Of a stretch of DNA of 17,521 nucleotides, positions 7,881-13,830 are shown one piece after another. The translations under genes and the position numbers were made by a program. Location of the stretch: positions 1 through 17,521 of the forward strand of contig CANQSG010000022.1 in NCBI GenBank assembly GCA_947626485.1. Reading direction: 5' to 3'. Source of the DNA: an uncultured Clostridia bacterium (GTDB taxonomy: Bacteria; Bacillota; Clostridia; Oscillospirales; Acutalibacteraceae). Position 1 is the stretch's first letter. The number at the start of each line of letters is the position of its first letter. The notes below the pieces were generated by a model. It ran no database searches, was not told where the DNA came from, and saw nothing but the letters and a program-made list of their open reading frames with translations.

Positions 7881-8648
7881 TTGGGAAAGATCATCGCAAT
7901 CGTCAATCAAAAGGGCGGCGTCGGCAAGACGACGACGGCGGTCAACCTGGTCGCCGCGCTGGGCGCCGCCGGCAAGCGGGTGCTGCTCGTGGACATCGAC
8001 CCGCAGGGCAATTCCACCAGCGGCTACGGCATCGCGAAGCGCGACCTGCCCGCCTCGTCCTACGAGCTGCTCATCGGCCGCGCGAACGTGCGGGACGCGA
8101 TCTGCAAAACCCGGTTCGCCGGCGTCGACCTGATCCCGGCGACCATGGAGCTCGCGGGCGCCGAGATCGAGCTCATCGACCTGCCGCAGCGCGAGCAGCA
8201 GCTAAAGCGCGCCCTCGCCTTTGTCCGCGAGGAATACGATTTTATCTTCATCGACTGCCCGCCCTCGCTCGGCCTCATCACCGTCAACGCCCTGAACGCG
8301 AGCGACACCGTTTTTGTCCCGATCCAATGCGAATATTACGCGATGGAGGGGCTTTCCCAGCTGATGACGACGGTGCGCCAGGTCAAGCGGCTCTATAACC
8401 CGACGCTCGAGATCGAGGGCGTGCTGCTGACGATGTACGACGGGCGGCTGAACCTGACCCAGCAGGTCGTCGCGGAGATCAAGCGCTTCTTCGCCGCCAA
8501 GCTCTATTCCACCGTGATCCCCCGCACCGTGCGGCTGTCCGAGGCGCCGAGCTTCGGCATGCCGATCCAATATTACGACGGCAGGTCGAAGGGCAGCGAC
8601 GCCTACAACGACCTGGCGAAAGAATTTCTGAAGAAAAACCGGAGGTGA
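7881..8648 (+). CDS. parA: Chromosome-partitioning ATPase ParA (Soj)
   Basis: A 255-residue ParA-type ATPase that forms nucleoid-bound, ATP-dependent dimers and works with ParB-parS in origin segregation; in sporulating Firmicutes it also acts on DnaA. The deviant Walker A KGGVGKTT (11-18) carries the signature lysine at 11. Walker A' is LLVDIDPQGN (~35-44), Walker B FIFIDCPPSLG (~121-131). The C-terminal VIPRTVRLSEAPSFGMPI is typical of Soj. Start: TTG at 7881, because GGGGAGG ends 7 bases before it and it gives the standard MGKIIAI beginning; a GTG eight codons upstream has no such support. parB begins 6 bp after the stop. No copy of parS was seen within parA or parB. Confidence 0.96.
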   Translation: MGKIIAIVNQKGGVGKTTTAVNLVAALGAAGKRVLLVDIDPQGNSTSGYGIAKRDLPASSYELLIGRANVRDAICKTRFAGVDLIPATMELAGAEIELIDLPQREQQLKRALAFVREEYDFIFIDCPPSLGLITVNALNASDTVFVPIQCEYYAMEGLSQLMTTVRQVKRLYNPTLEIEGVLLTMYDGRLNLTQQVVAEIKRFFAAKLYSTVIPRTVRLSEAPSFGMPIQYYDGRSKGSDAYNDLAKEFLKKNRR

Positions 8649-8654
8649 CCGCGA

Positions 8655-9518
8655 ATGACGACCAAAAAAGGCGGCCTCGGCCGCGGCCTGGACGCGCTTT
8701 TCACCGAAAACGCGACCGATCAGAACGCGAGCGTCCCGCTGCCGCTGCGCGACGTCGAACCCAACCGACAGCAGCCCCGCCGCGATTTTGACGAGGCGGC
8801 GCTTGAGGAGCTGGCGGAAAGCATCCGGCTGCACGGCGTTTTGCAGCCGATCCTCGTCCGCCCGCTGCCCGGCGGGACCTATCAGATCGTCGCCGGGGAA
8901 CGCCGCTGGCGCGCGAGCCGGCTGGCGGGTCTGACCGAAATCCCGGCGATCATCCGCGAGATGGACGAGCAGACGGCGTCGGAGCTCGCGATGATCGAGA
9001 ATCTCCAGCGCGAGGACCTCAACGCCATCGAGGAAGCGGAGGGCTACCGCCGCCTGATGGAGACCTTTTCGCTGACGCAGGAGCAGGTCGCGCAGCGGGT
9101 CGGCAAGTCCCGTTCCGCCGTCGCCAACGCCCTGCGGCTGCTCGACCTCGACGAACCGACGCGCGAGGCAGTCCGCGCCGGCGCCTTTTCCGCGGGGCAC
9201 GCCCGCGCCCTGCTTTCCGTCTCCGACCCGAGCCTGCGCCGCCAACTGGCGGAACGCGCCCGGCAGGGGGCTTCGGTGCGGGAGCTCGAACGCGCCGCCC
9301 GCAACGACCGCCCGGCGCAATCCCGTCCCCGCCGCACAAAGTCGGGCGAGGCGCAGCCGACCTTCTTCCGCGAGGTCGAGCTCGCCATGCGCGAGGAGCT
9401 GCACCGGCAGGTGCGCATCACCCCGACGGGCGCCGAATCCGGCACCCTGCTGATCGAATTTTTCAACAAGGACGAGCTGGCCGATCTGGCGGCGCGCATC
9501 GCCGGCGAGAACTGGTAA
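8655..9518 (+). CDS. parB: Chromosome-partitioning protein ParB (Spo0J)
   Basis: A 287-residue CTP-dependent DNA clamp that loads at parS and spreads. Visible parts: N-terminal ParA-contact segment GGLGRGLDALF (6-16); ParB/Srx nucleotide-binding domain with GERRWRASR (81-89) and ENLQREDLNAIEEA (115-128); helix-turn-helix SLTQEQVAQRVGKSRSAVAN (139-158), which reads parS; a variable linker rich in Arg/Ala (~200-235); and a C-terminal dimer domain (~236-287). GGAGGTGA overlaps the end of parA and sets the ATG start, so the two genes are coupled. Its likely targets are the parS-like 16-mers listed in this window. Homology is clear; binding to these sites is inferred. Confidence 0.96.
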   Translation: MTTKKGGLGRGLDALFTENATDQNASVPLPLRDVEPNRQQPRRDFDEAALEELAESIRLHGVLQPILVRPLPGGTYQIVAGERRWRASRLAGLTEIPAIIREMDEQTASELAMIENLQREDLNAIEEAEGYRRLMETFSLTQEQVAQRVGKSRSAVANALRLLDLDEPTREAVRAGAFSAGHARALLSVSDPSLRRQLAERARQGASVRELERAARNDRPAQSRPRRTKSGEAQPTFFREVELAMREELHRQVRITPTGAESGTLLIEFFNKDELADLAARIAGENW

Positions 9519-9546
9519 GCCCGGAATTTACGAGGAGGAAACAACG

Positions 9547-10830
9547 ATGTTGGATATCAAAACCATCCGTTCCGACCCCCAGCGGGTCAAAGACGCGGTG
9601 CGCAGCCGCAACGGCAACCTCGACGAGACGATCGACCGCCTGCTCGCGATCGACGGGGAGCGCCGCGACCTGACGGCGCGGGTCGAGCAGCAAAAGGCCG
9701 AGCAGAACGCCGCCTCGAAGCAGATCCCGATTGACAAAAAGGCGGGCAAGGACGTCTCCGGCATCCTCGCCCGCATGAAGGAGCTTTCCGACCGCATCAA
9801 AGAGGAGGGCGCCGAGCTCGCCGCCCTCGAGGAGCAGCAGCGCGCCCTGATCCTGACGATCCCGAACATTCCGCACGAGAGCGTCCCGACCGGCAAGGAC
9901 GACCGGGACAACGCCGAACAGCGCCGCTGGCGCGAGCCGACCGCCTTTTCCTTCGAACCGAAGGCGCACTGGGACCTCGGCGCGTCGCTCGGCATTCTCG
10001 ACCCCGAAACGGCCGCCAAGGTCACCGGCGCCCGCTTCCATTTTTACATCGACCTCGGCGCCCGGCTCGAGCGCGCTGTCGTCAATTACTACCTCAACAC
10101 CCACACCGCGAACGGCTACACCGAGATTTTCCCGCCCTTTATGGCGAACCGCGCCTCGATGACCGCGACCGGCCAGCTCCCCAAGTTCGAGGAGGACGCC
10201 TTCCGCCTCGCCAATGAGGATTATTTCCTGATCCCGACGGCCGAAGTTCCGGTCACGAACATGCACCGCGACGAGATTCTCGACGGCAGCCGCCTGCCGA
10301 TCCGCTACTGCGCCTATTCCGCCTGCTTCCGCGCCGAAGCAGGCAGCGCGGGGCGCGACACCCGCGGCCTGATCCGCCAGCACCAGTTCAACAAGGTCGA
10401 ACTCGTCAAATTCGCCCGCCCCGAGGATTCCTACGCCGAGCTCGAAGCCCTGACGAACGACGCCGAGCGCGTTTTACAGGGGCTCGGCCTGCCCTACCGC
10501 GTCGTCTGCCTGTGCAGCGGCGACCTCGGCTTCTCGTCGGCGAAGACCTACGACATCGAGGTCTGGATGCCGTCCTACGGGCGCTACGTCGAGATTTCGA
10601 GCTGCTCGAACTTCGAGGATTTCCAGGCGCGGCGCGGCGGTATCCGCTTCAAGGACAGCCCCGCCGACAAAGCCCGCTTCGTCCACACCCTCAACGGCTC
10701 CGGCGTCGCCGTAGGCAGAACCGTCGCCGCGATCCTCGAGAACTACCAGAACGAAGACGGCACCGTCACCGTGCCGGAAGCGCTGGTGCCGTATATGGGA
10801 GTGGAGAAGATCGCGCCGCTGGCGCGGTAG
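9547..10830 (+). CDS. serS: Seryl-tRNA synthetase
   Basis: A 427-residue class II synthetase that charges tRNA-Ser with serine. The N-terminal long antiparallel coiled coil (~28-105) is the tRNA-binding arm. The catalytic core has PTAEVP (230-235, serine/ATP pocket), motif 2 FRAEAGSAGRDTRGLIRQHQ (261-280), VEISSCSNFEDFQARR (348-363) and motif 3 LNGSGVAVGRT (382-392). GAGGAGG precedes the ATG, 28 bp after parB. Length is normal. The final residues (KIAPLAR) and the TAG are encoded in the GC hairpin that forms the edge of repeat copy E (10812-10827), so the C-terminal tail appears to have been remodelled by the repeat; the core is intact. The run parA-parB-serS may be one operon ending at the copy E terminators. 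Confidence 0.97.
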   Translation: MLDIKTIRSDPQRVKDAVRSRNGNLDETIDRLLAIDGERRDLTARVEQQKAEQNAASKQIPIDKKAGKDVSGILARMKELSDRIKEEGAELAALEEQQRALILTIPNIPHESVPTGKDDRDNAEQRRWREPTAFSFEPKAHWDLGASLGILDPETAAKVTGARFHFYIDLGARLERAVVNYYLNTHTANGYTEIFPPFMANRASMTATGQLPKFEEDAFRLANEDYFLIPTAEVPVTNMHRDEILDGSRLPIRYCAYSACFRAEAGSAGRDTRGLIRQHQFNKVELVKFARPEDSYAELEALTNDAERVLQGLGLPYRVVCLCSGDLGFSSAKTYDIEVWMPSYGRYVEISSCSNFEDFQARRGGIRFKDSPADKARFVHTLNGSGVAVGRTVAAILENYQNEDGTVTVPEALVPYMGVEKIAPLAR

Positions 10831-10952
10831 CGAAGAACTAAGAGTGAAGAGTGAAGAGTGTCGGTGTCCGCTTCGCGGACGGATATAAAATGTGGAACGT
10901 CGCCGAGCGCGCCCGGTGGGCGATGCAGCGAGGCGAGGTTCGCGCCGCGGTC

Positions 10953-10997
10953 AAAAAAGCCGAGGATCAGCGCCGGTAGGCGCCCGAGAGCTTTTTT
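10953..10997. terminator. Bidirectional terminator-like hairpin (A6GC...GCT6) in copy E
   Basis: AAAAAAGC (10953-10960) pairs with GCTTTTTT (10990-10997) around an inner GCGCC-ggta-GGCGC hairpin. It is well placed to end the serS transcript from the left. Confidence 0.65.
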
Positions 10998-11060
10998 GGG
11001 CACCGCAAGAGGGCAGGGCCCGCATCATTGCCCGTAAGGGCAACATCATTACAAAACTTG

Positions 11061-11103
11061 CGCCCCGGTGTGGTTGTGGCACACTGGGGCGGGTTTTGTT
11101 TTA
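11061..11103 (+). terminator. Terminator hairpin of copy E
   Basis: A 12-bp stem CGCCCCGGTGTG / CACACTGGGGCG (one G-T pair) with a 7-nt loop, then GGTTTTGTTTT. A second potential stop for serS transcripts. On the other strand the stem is followed by CAAGTTTTG. Confidence 0.7.
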
Positions 11104-11106
11104 CAT

Positions 11107-11122
11107 TGTTTCACGTGGAACA
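11107..11122. promoter_or_regulatory. parS: parS site 5 (TGTTTCACGTGGAACA)
   Basis: The exact reverse complement of the B. subtilis parS 16-mer and of site 2. It lies 15 bp beyond the terminator stem, the same distance as in copy B. Confidence 0.93.
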
Positions 11123-11266
11123 TCCTCATCTGCCGCCGGGGAGCCGTCTAAGAAGGCGGGGTTTGCGGCGCGGTCAGAAAATCGGGGAAAAGCGCCGATA
11201 AACGCTCGCGGCCGCAGCGCGCGGTTTTGCGCGATTTTGTGATAAATTTTCGCTGTTCGAATTCCC
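11123..11266. other. Non-coding stretch with a degenerate copy of the ~110 bp repeat block
   Basis: Between parS site 5 and the cassette 3 stop. The part at ~11155-11215 (GGCGCGGTCAGAAAA, then AGCGCCGATAAACGCTCG) follows the same order as the copy E block (GCCGCGGTCAAAAAA, then AGCGCCGGTAGGCGCCCG), but the A6/T6 stem has decayed. A weak hairpin CGCGC-ggtttt-GCGCG followed by ATTTTG is at ~11218-11240. No gene is seen. Confidence 0.4.
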
Positions 11267-11725
11267 TTATTTTTCGTGTCGTTCAAAGAGTTTACTCACG
11301 TTCGCAATTTCCTCATCTGTTATTTTGGGTTTTTCCACGAGGTGTTCCGAGGTATCGTCAAAAGTTTCTTCGGGCTTTTCAAGGCTGGGCTTTTTCGTCG
11401 TGTCCTCTCGCGAGCTTCCGGGATTCGCGCCGGGATTCACACCGGAATTTCCGCCGGATTCCGGCGGGCGGACGAGCTTCGCGTTCGCTTGCCGACCCTG
11501 CACAACAAGAATTTCTGTGTTTTCGATCAGCTGCCCGAAGCCGTAAGTCATAAACGAGCCAACCCAAGAAAGCAGAGAGCCGAGCACCATCACCAGCAGG
11601 CCAATCAGCGGACTCATATAATCCGAAGTCATCATAACAACACCACTGATACAAGATGCCGCAATTCCGATCCACGCCATCACCTGCGCGAGCACCATAA
11701 TTTTCCGACCGATGTTTCGAAACAT
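11267..11725 (-). CDS. Cassette 3: orphan two-TM protein
   Basis: A 152-residue protein with the conserved module MFRNIGRKIM, TM1 (~11-32), TM2 (~39-62) and MTYGFGQLIENTEIL. It is very close to the cassette 2 protein through residue ~95 (PPESGGNS shared). After that it diverges into a polar Gly/Pro/Glu/Lys tail ending KITDEEIANVSKLFERHEK, with neither zinc ribbon nor an obvious SHOCT-like element. GGAAAGGTGG precedes the ATG. No six-TM partner follows: repeat copy E lies downstream. Its closeness to cassette 2, on the opposite strand, suggests recent duplication with inversion and loss of the partner. Function unknown. Confidence 0.82.
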   Translation of the reverse strand: MFRNIGRKIMVLAQVMAWIGIAASCISGVVMMTSDYMSPLIGLLVMVLGSLLSWVGSFMTYGFGQLIENTEILVVQGRQANAKLVRPPESGGNSGVNPGANPGSSREDTTKKPSLEKPEETFDDTSEHLVEKPKITDEEIANVSKLFERHEK

Positions 11726-11753
11726 AAAATAACCACCTTTCCGATTTTTCTTT

Positions 11754-11782
11754 AGCATATCACAGGCAGCACGGAAAAGCAA
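11754..11782 (-). promoter_or_regulatory. SigA-type promoter of cassette 3
   Basis: On the minus strand TTGCTT (11782-11777), 17 bp, TATGCT (11759-11754), 28 bp before the start codon: the same arrangement as cassettes 1 and 2. Confidence 0.7.
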
Positions 11783-12002
11783 CCACAATTTATTTCCCGC
11801 GCCGCGTGGTGATAGTGAAGAACTAAGAACTAAAAGTGAAGAGTGTCGGTGTCGCCTGCGGCGACGGATATAACACGTGCCCGCAGGGCACACATCATTT
11901 GCCCGACAGGGCAATCATCATTACCGAAGGTAACATCATTTACCCGCAGGGTAACCATCATGGGCGAAGCCCGCATCATTGCCCGAAAGGGCAACATCAT
12001 CA

Positions 12003-12042
12003 TAAAACTTGCGCCCCGGTGTGGTTGTGGCACACCGGGGCG
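12003..12042 (-). terminator. Intrinsic terminator hairpin after cassette 4
   Basis: A 12-bp stem CGCCCCGGTGTG (12012-12023) / CACACCGGGGCG (12031-12042). On the minus strand it is followed by CAAGTTTTATG, just downstream of the cassette 4 six-TM gene. On the plus strand it is followed by GGTTTTGTTTT, so it may work both ways. Confidence 0.7.
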
Positions 12043-12057
12043 GGTTTTGTTTTATAT

Positions 12058-12073
12058 TGTTTCACGTGGAACA
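12058..12073. promoter_or_regulatory. parS: parS site 6 (TGTTTCACGTGGAACA)
   Basis: Exact Bacillus-type parS, in the same orientation as site 5. It ends 1 bp before the stop codon of the cassette 4 six-TM gene. Confidence 0.93.
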
Positions 12074-12074
12074 A

Positions 12075-12803
12075 TTACAGCTTGCGCAGCAATTCGGCTT
12101 TTTGGGCGTCATATTCTTGCTGCGAGATCGCGCCGCGGTCTAATTTGTGTTTGAGTGCGTACAGCTTTCGCTGCGCTGCCTGCGCGGCAGTATAGTTTAC
12201 GCCGTAGCGCCAGAATATGAATTCTCCCGCGAGCTCCGCAAAAACCGCCAGAATTCCAAGAATACTGAGCCACCCGTGTGGTCCGGTTATGTCATTCCAA
12301 TAATACGGGGCGTATATTATATACACCAGTATATCCAACACCATTTCCACACCTATTAAATTCTGAGCTGTTTTTGTGTGTTTAAGGCCGGTAGCCGCAA
12401 TAACAACAAGCGGTGCAAAGCACCCCAAAAACATTAAATTTATAAGAATTGTCGGCATCTCTGGTAAAAAAACATCGAAAAACGTATGATGCCAAGAGTA
12501 TGTACGGAATCCCCATACATAATTCAGGTTTTGAATAATCTGAAGAATCATTTGTATGGAATAGAAACCGTATGAAATAGGAAGCAAAAGGTTCTGCTTT
12601 TTCTTCGGAAAGCACACACACAAATAAAGACAAAGCAGTGTACGCGCTAACAAGGTGCAGGTATCACTAAAAAAGAACAGTCCTTCCTCAAGTTTTGCAA
12701 AGCCGAAAACCAGACGATCCAAAACACAGATAAACAAATTGGCGCCAATCAGAACCCGCAGCCACGGGGTTGGGTTTTGTGCGATCTTTTCGTTTAGTTT
12801 CAT
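12075..12803 (-). CDS. Cassette 4 second gene: six-TM protein with SHOCT-like tail
   Basis: A 242-residue protein with about six TM segments (e.g. VLIGANLFICVLDRLVFGF, LLARTLLCLYLCVCF, LLLPISYGFYSIQMILQII, INLMFLGCFAPLVVIAATGL, WLSILGILAVFAELAGEFIFW). It ends in a SHOCT-like element (QRKLYALKHKLDRGAISQQEYDAQ...AELLRKL) at ~210-242. N-terminal AQNPTPWLRVL and the ATGLKHTKTAQ motif link it to cassette 1. The ATG overlaps the TGA of the gene before it (ATGA, 12803-12800), and GGAGCTCGAAC lies just before. This is the only complete copy of the six-TM-plus-SHOCT architecture here and shows what the broken cassette 2 gene once encoded. Function unknown. Confidence 0.87.
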   Translation of the reverse strand: MKLNEKIAQNPTPWLRVLIGANLFICVLDRLVFGFAKLEEGLFFFSDTCTLLARTLLCLYLCVCFPKKKQNLLLPISYGFYSIQMILQIIQNLNYVWGFRTYSWHHTFFDVFLPEMPTILINLMFLGCFAPLVVIAATGLKHTKTAQNLIGVEMVLDILVYIIYAPYYWNDITGPHGWLSILGILAVFAELAGEFIFWRYGVNYTAAQAAQRKLYALKHKLDRGAISQQEYDAQKAELLRKL

Positions 12804-13255
12804 TGTTCGAGCTCCTTCATCTTTTGCCGGTATTCTTCTTCGTCGATCAGCCCGTCCTTTTTCCACTGCTCCAGCGTTTTACGTTTGGCTGCCGCCTCTG
12901 TTTCCGCAGCGCTGGGTGCCGGTTCGGGGGGCGCTGCTTTGACGGACGGCACTCCGAACTTCGTCATGCGCACACCTTCGGGCACTGTGTTCCCGTTCTG
13001 CTTCGGCACGCTGTGCCCCGCCAATTCGCTGGCGCAGTCGATCAATTCGCCGAATCCATAAAGGAAAAAGGAGCCGAGCCACGAAAAAAGGATCCCGGCG
13101 CCAAGCACAATCCCACCGATAATCGCTAAAATCGGTTCCTCCTGATCCAACGCGACCCCGAGCAAGACGACGCCCGCAACGGCAGACGAAACAATCCCGA
13201 CGCCACAAAGCACTCTTGCCAACATTTTGATTTTCCGACCGATGTTTTGAAACAT
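12800..13255 (-). CDS. Cassette 4 first gene: two-TM protein with SHOCT-like C-terminus
   Basis: A 151-residue protein. MFQNIGRKIKMLARVLCGVG begins the conserved module; TM1 is ~13-35 and TM2 ~42-66, followed by LYGFGELIDCASELAG. The linker (~82-122) is Pro/Ala/Glu-rich, and the end (~125-151, RKTLEQWKKDGLIDEEEYRQ) is SHOCT-like, close to that of cassette 2. GGAAAGGTGG precedes the ATG. Longer in-frame versions run back through promoter and repeats and are rejected. It is coupled to the six-TM gene by ATGA. It differs most from the others in the loop between the TMs (LDQEEPILAIIGG). Function unknown. Confidence 0.86.
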   Translation of the reverse strand: MFQNIGRKIKMLARVLCGVGIVSSAVAGVVLLGVALDQEEPILAIIGGIVLGAGILFSWLGSFFLYGFGELIDCASELAGHSVPKQNGNTVPEGVRMTKFGVPSVKAAPPEPAPSAAETEAAAKRKTLEQWKKDGLIDEEEYRQKMKELEQ

Positions 13256-13282
13256 AAAATAACCACCTTTCCGATTTTCTTT

Positions 13283-13311
13283 AGCGTAGCACAAGCGGAA
13301 AAGAAACGCAA
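13283..13311 (-). promoter_or_regulatory. SigA-type promoter of cassette 4
   Basis: On the minus strand TTGCGT (13311-13306), 17 bp, TACGCT (13288-13283). It is weaker than in the other cassettes but at the same distance from the start codon. Confidence 0.55.
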
Positions 13312-13334
13312 CTATAATATTTATCCGTTGTGAG

Positions 13335-13362
13335 AAAAGGAAAAAGCGCAGGTGCTTTTTCC
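13335..13362 (-). terminator. Terminator-like hairpin upstream of cassette 4
   Basis: GGAAAAAGC / GCTTTTTCC with a 6-nt loop, followed on the minus strand by TTTT. It would stop leftward transcription coming from the MATE gene before the cassette 4 promoter. Between it and copy G (13363-13428) nothing is recognised. Confidence 0.5.
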
Positions 13363-13529
13363 GCCCCTTTATGGCATCTTGTATGAAAGCCGTCGTCCGG
13401 GGCGCTGCGAAAGGGGCGTAGTGATGAGCGGCCGCGCCGTTGACGCGGTAGTGAAGAACTAAGAGTGAAGAGTGAAGAGTGAAGGTGTCGCCTGCGGCGA
13501 CGGATTTATAAATGGGAATATAAAACTTG

Positions 13530-13570
13530 CGCCCCGGTGTGGTTTTGGCACACCGGGGCGGGTTTTGTTT
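13530..13570 (+). terminator. Terminator hairpin of copy G
   Basis: A perfect 12-bp stem with a 7-nt loop, followed by GGTTTTGTTT on the plus strand. On the minus strand it is followed by CAAGTTTTATA, which could stop transcripts leaving the MATE gene. Confidence 0.6.
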
Positions 13571-13581
13571 CACGGGAAAAA
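13566..13581. promoter_or_regulatory. Degenerate parS-like site 7 (TGTTTCACGGGAAAAA)
   Basis: Same variant as site 8 (CACGGG) with one further change at position 15. It occupies the parS position of copy G but is probably a poor ParB site. Confidence 0.4.
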
Positions 13582-13633
13582 TTTGTTTGAGGAATCGGAG
13601 CGGCAGTAGAAATTTAACTTTTTTACTCTTACA

Positions 13634-13830
13634 GTGCCCGGCTCGACGCTCGCGCAGGTTTCGCGGCGTCATGCCGACCACGGCGCGAACCTCGCCTCGC
13701 TGCATCGCCCACCGGGCGCGCGCGGCGACGTTCCACATTTTACATCCGTCCGCGAAGCGGACACCGAAGTTCTTCACTCTTCACTCTTAGTTCTTCACTA
13801 CCGCGCCGGCGCCTCCGGCGCGGGCGCGGA
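13634..13830 (+). repeat. Modular intergenic repeat, copy H (block plus outer end)
   Basis: Contains a diverged ~110 bp block (13634-13738; its second half matches copies B and E closely, its first half is different and lacks the A6/T6 stem), then GTCCGC-gaa-GCGGAC, the TTCACTCT iteration (~13770-13797) and a GC hairpin (13800-13829) that encodes the last residues of the MATE protein. It has no ladder, terminator stem or parS of its own; with copy G it forms an inverted pair. The ~50 bp between G and H hold nothing recognised. Confidence 0.75.

Larger units (their letters stand above)
10812..11122 (-). repeat. Modular intergenic repeat, copy E (full form, inverted)
   Basis: On the plus strand: GC hairpin CGCGCCGCTGGCGCGG (10812-10827, inside the end of serS); AGTGAAGAGTGAAGAGTG iteration; GTCCGC-ttc-GCGGAC; the ~110 bp block (10893-11006) inverted relative to copy B; two ladder units with CATCATT (~11015-11050); terminator stem (11061-11091); and parS site 5 (11107-11122). 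It fills the gap between the convergent serS and cassette 3 genes. Confidence 0.85.
11798..12073 (-). repeat. Modular intergenic repeat, copy F (long ladder, inverted)
   Basis: On the plus strand: shortened GC hairpin (CGCGCCGCGTGG); GTGAAGAACTAAGAACTAAAAGTGAAGAGTG; GTCGCC-tgc-GGCGAC; six ladder units with CATCAT spacers (GTGCCC-gca-GGGCAC, TTGCCC-gaca-GGGCAA, TACC-gaa-GGTA, TACCC-gca-GGGTA, GGGC-gaa-GCCC, GCCC-gaaa-GGGC; ~11878-12000); terminator stem; parS site 6. It lacks the ~110 bp block. It fills nearly all of 11783-12074. Confidence 0.85.
13429..13581 (-). repeat. Modular intergenic repeat, copy G (no ladder, inverted)
   Basis: On the plus strand: GC hairpin CGCGCCGTTGACGCGG (~13433-13448); AGTGAAGAGTGAAGAGTGAAGG iteration; GTCGCC-tgc-GGCGAC; directly to the terminator stem CGCCCCGGTGTG / CACACCGGGGCG (13530-13560) with GGTTTTGTTT; and degenerate parS site 7. 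Copy H follows head-to-head. Confidence 0.8.

Noticed and set aside
8202..9404. Minus-strand 400-codon frame across parA/parB
   Set aside because: Antisense of two certain genes; no family resemblance.
11845..12003. CRISPR array
   Set aside because: Regular spacing of CATCAT words looked array-like, but units are only ~20 bp, the variable parts are palindromes rather than spacers, and there are no cas genes.
13256..13777. N-terminal extension of the cassette 4 two-TM gene
   Set aside because: The frame is open through promoter and repeat copies G/H, but the ribosome site and the MFQNIG start shared by all paralogues place the start at 13255.
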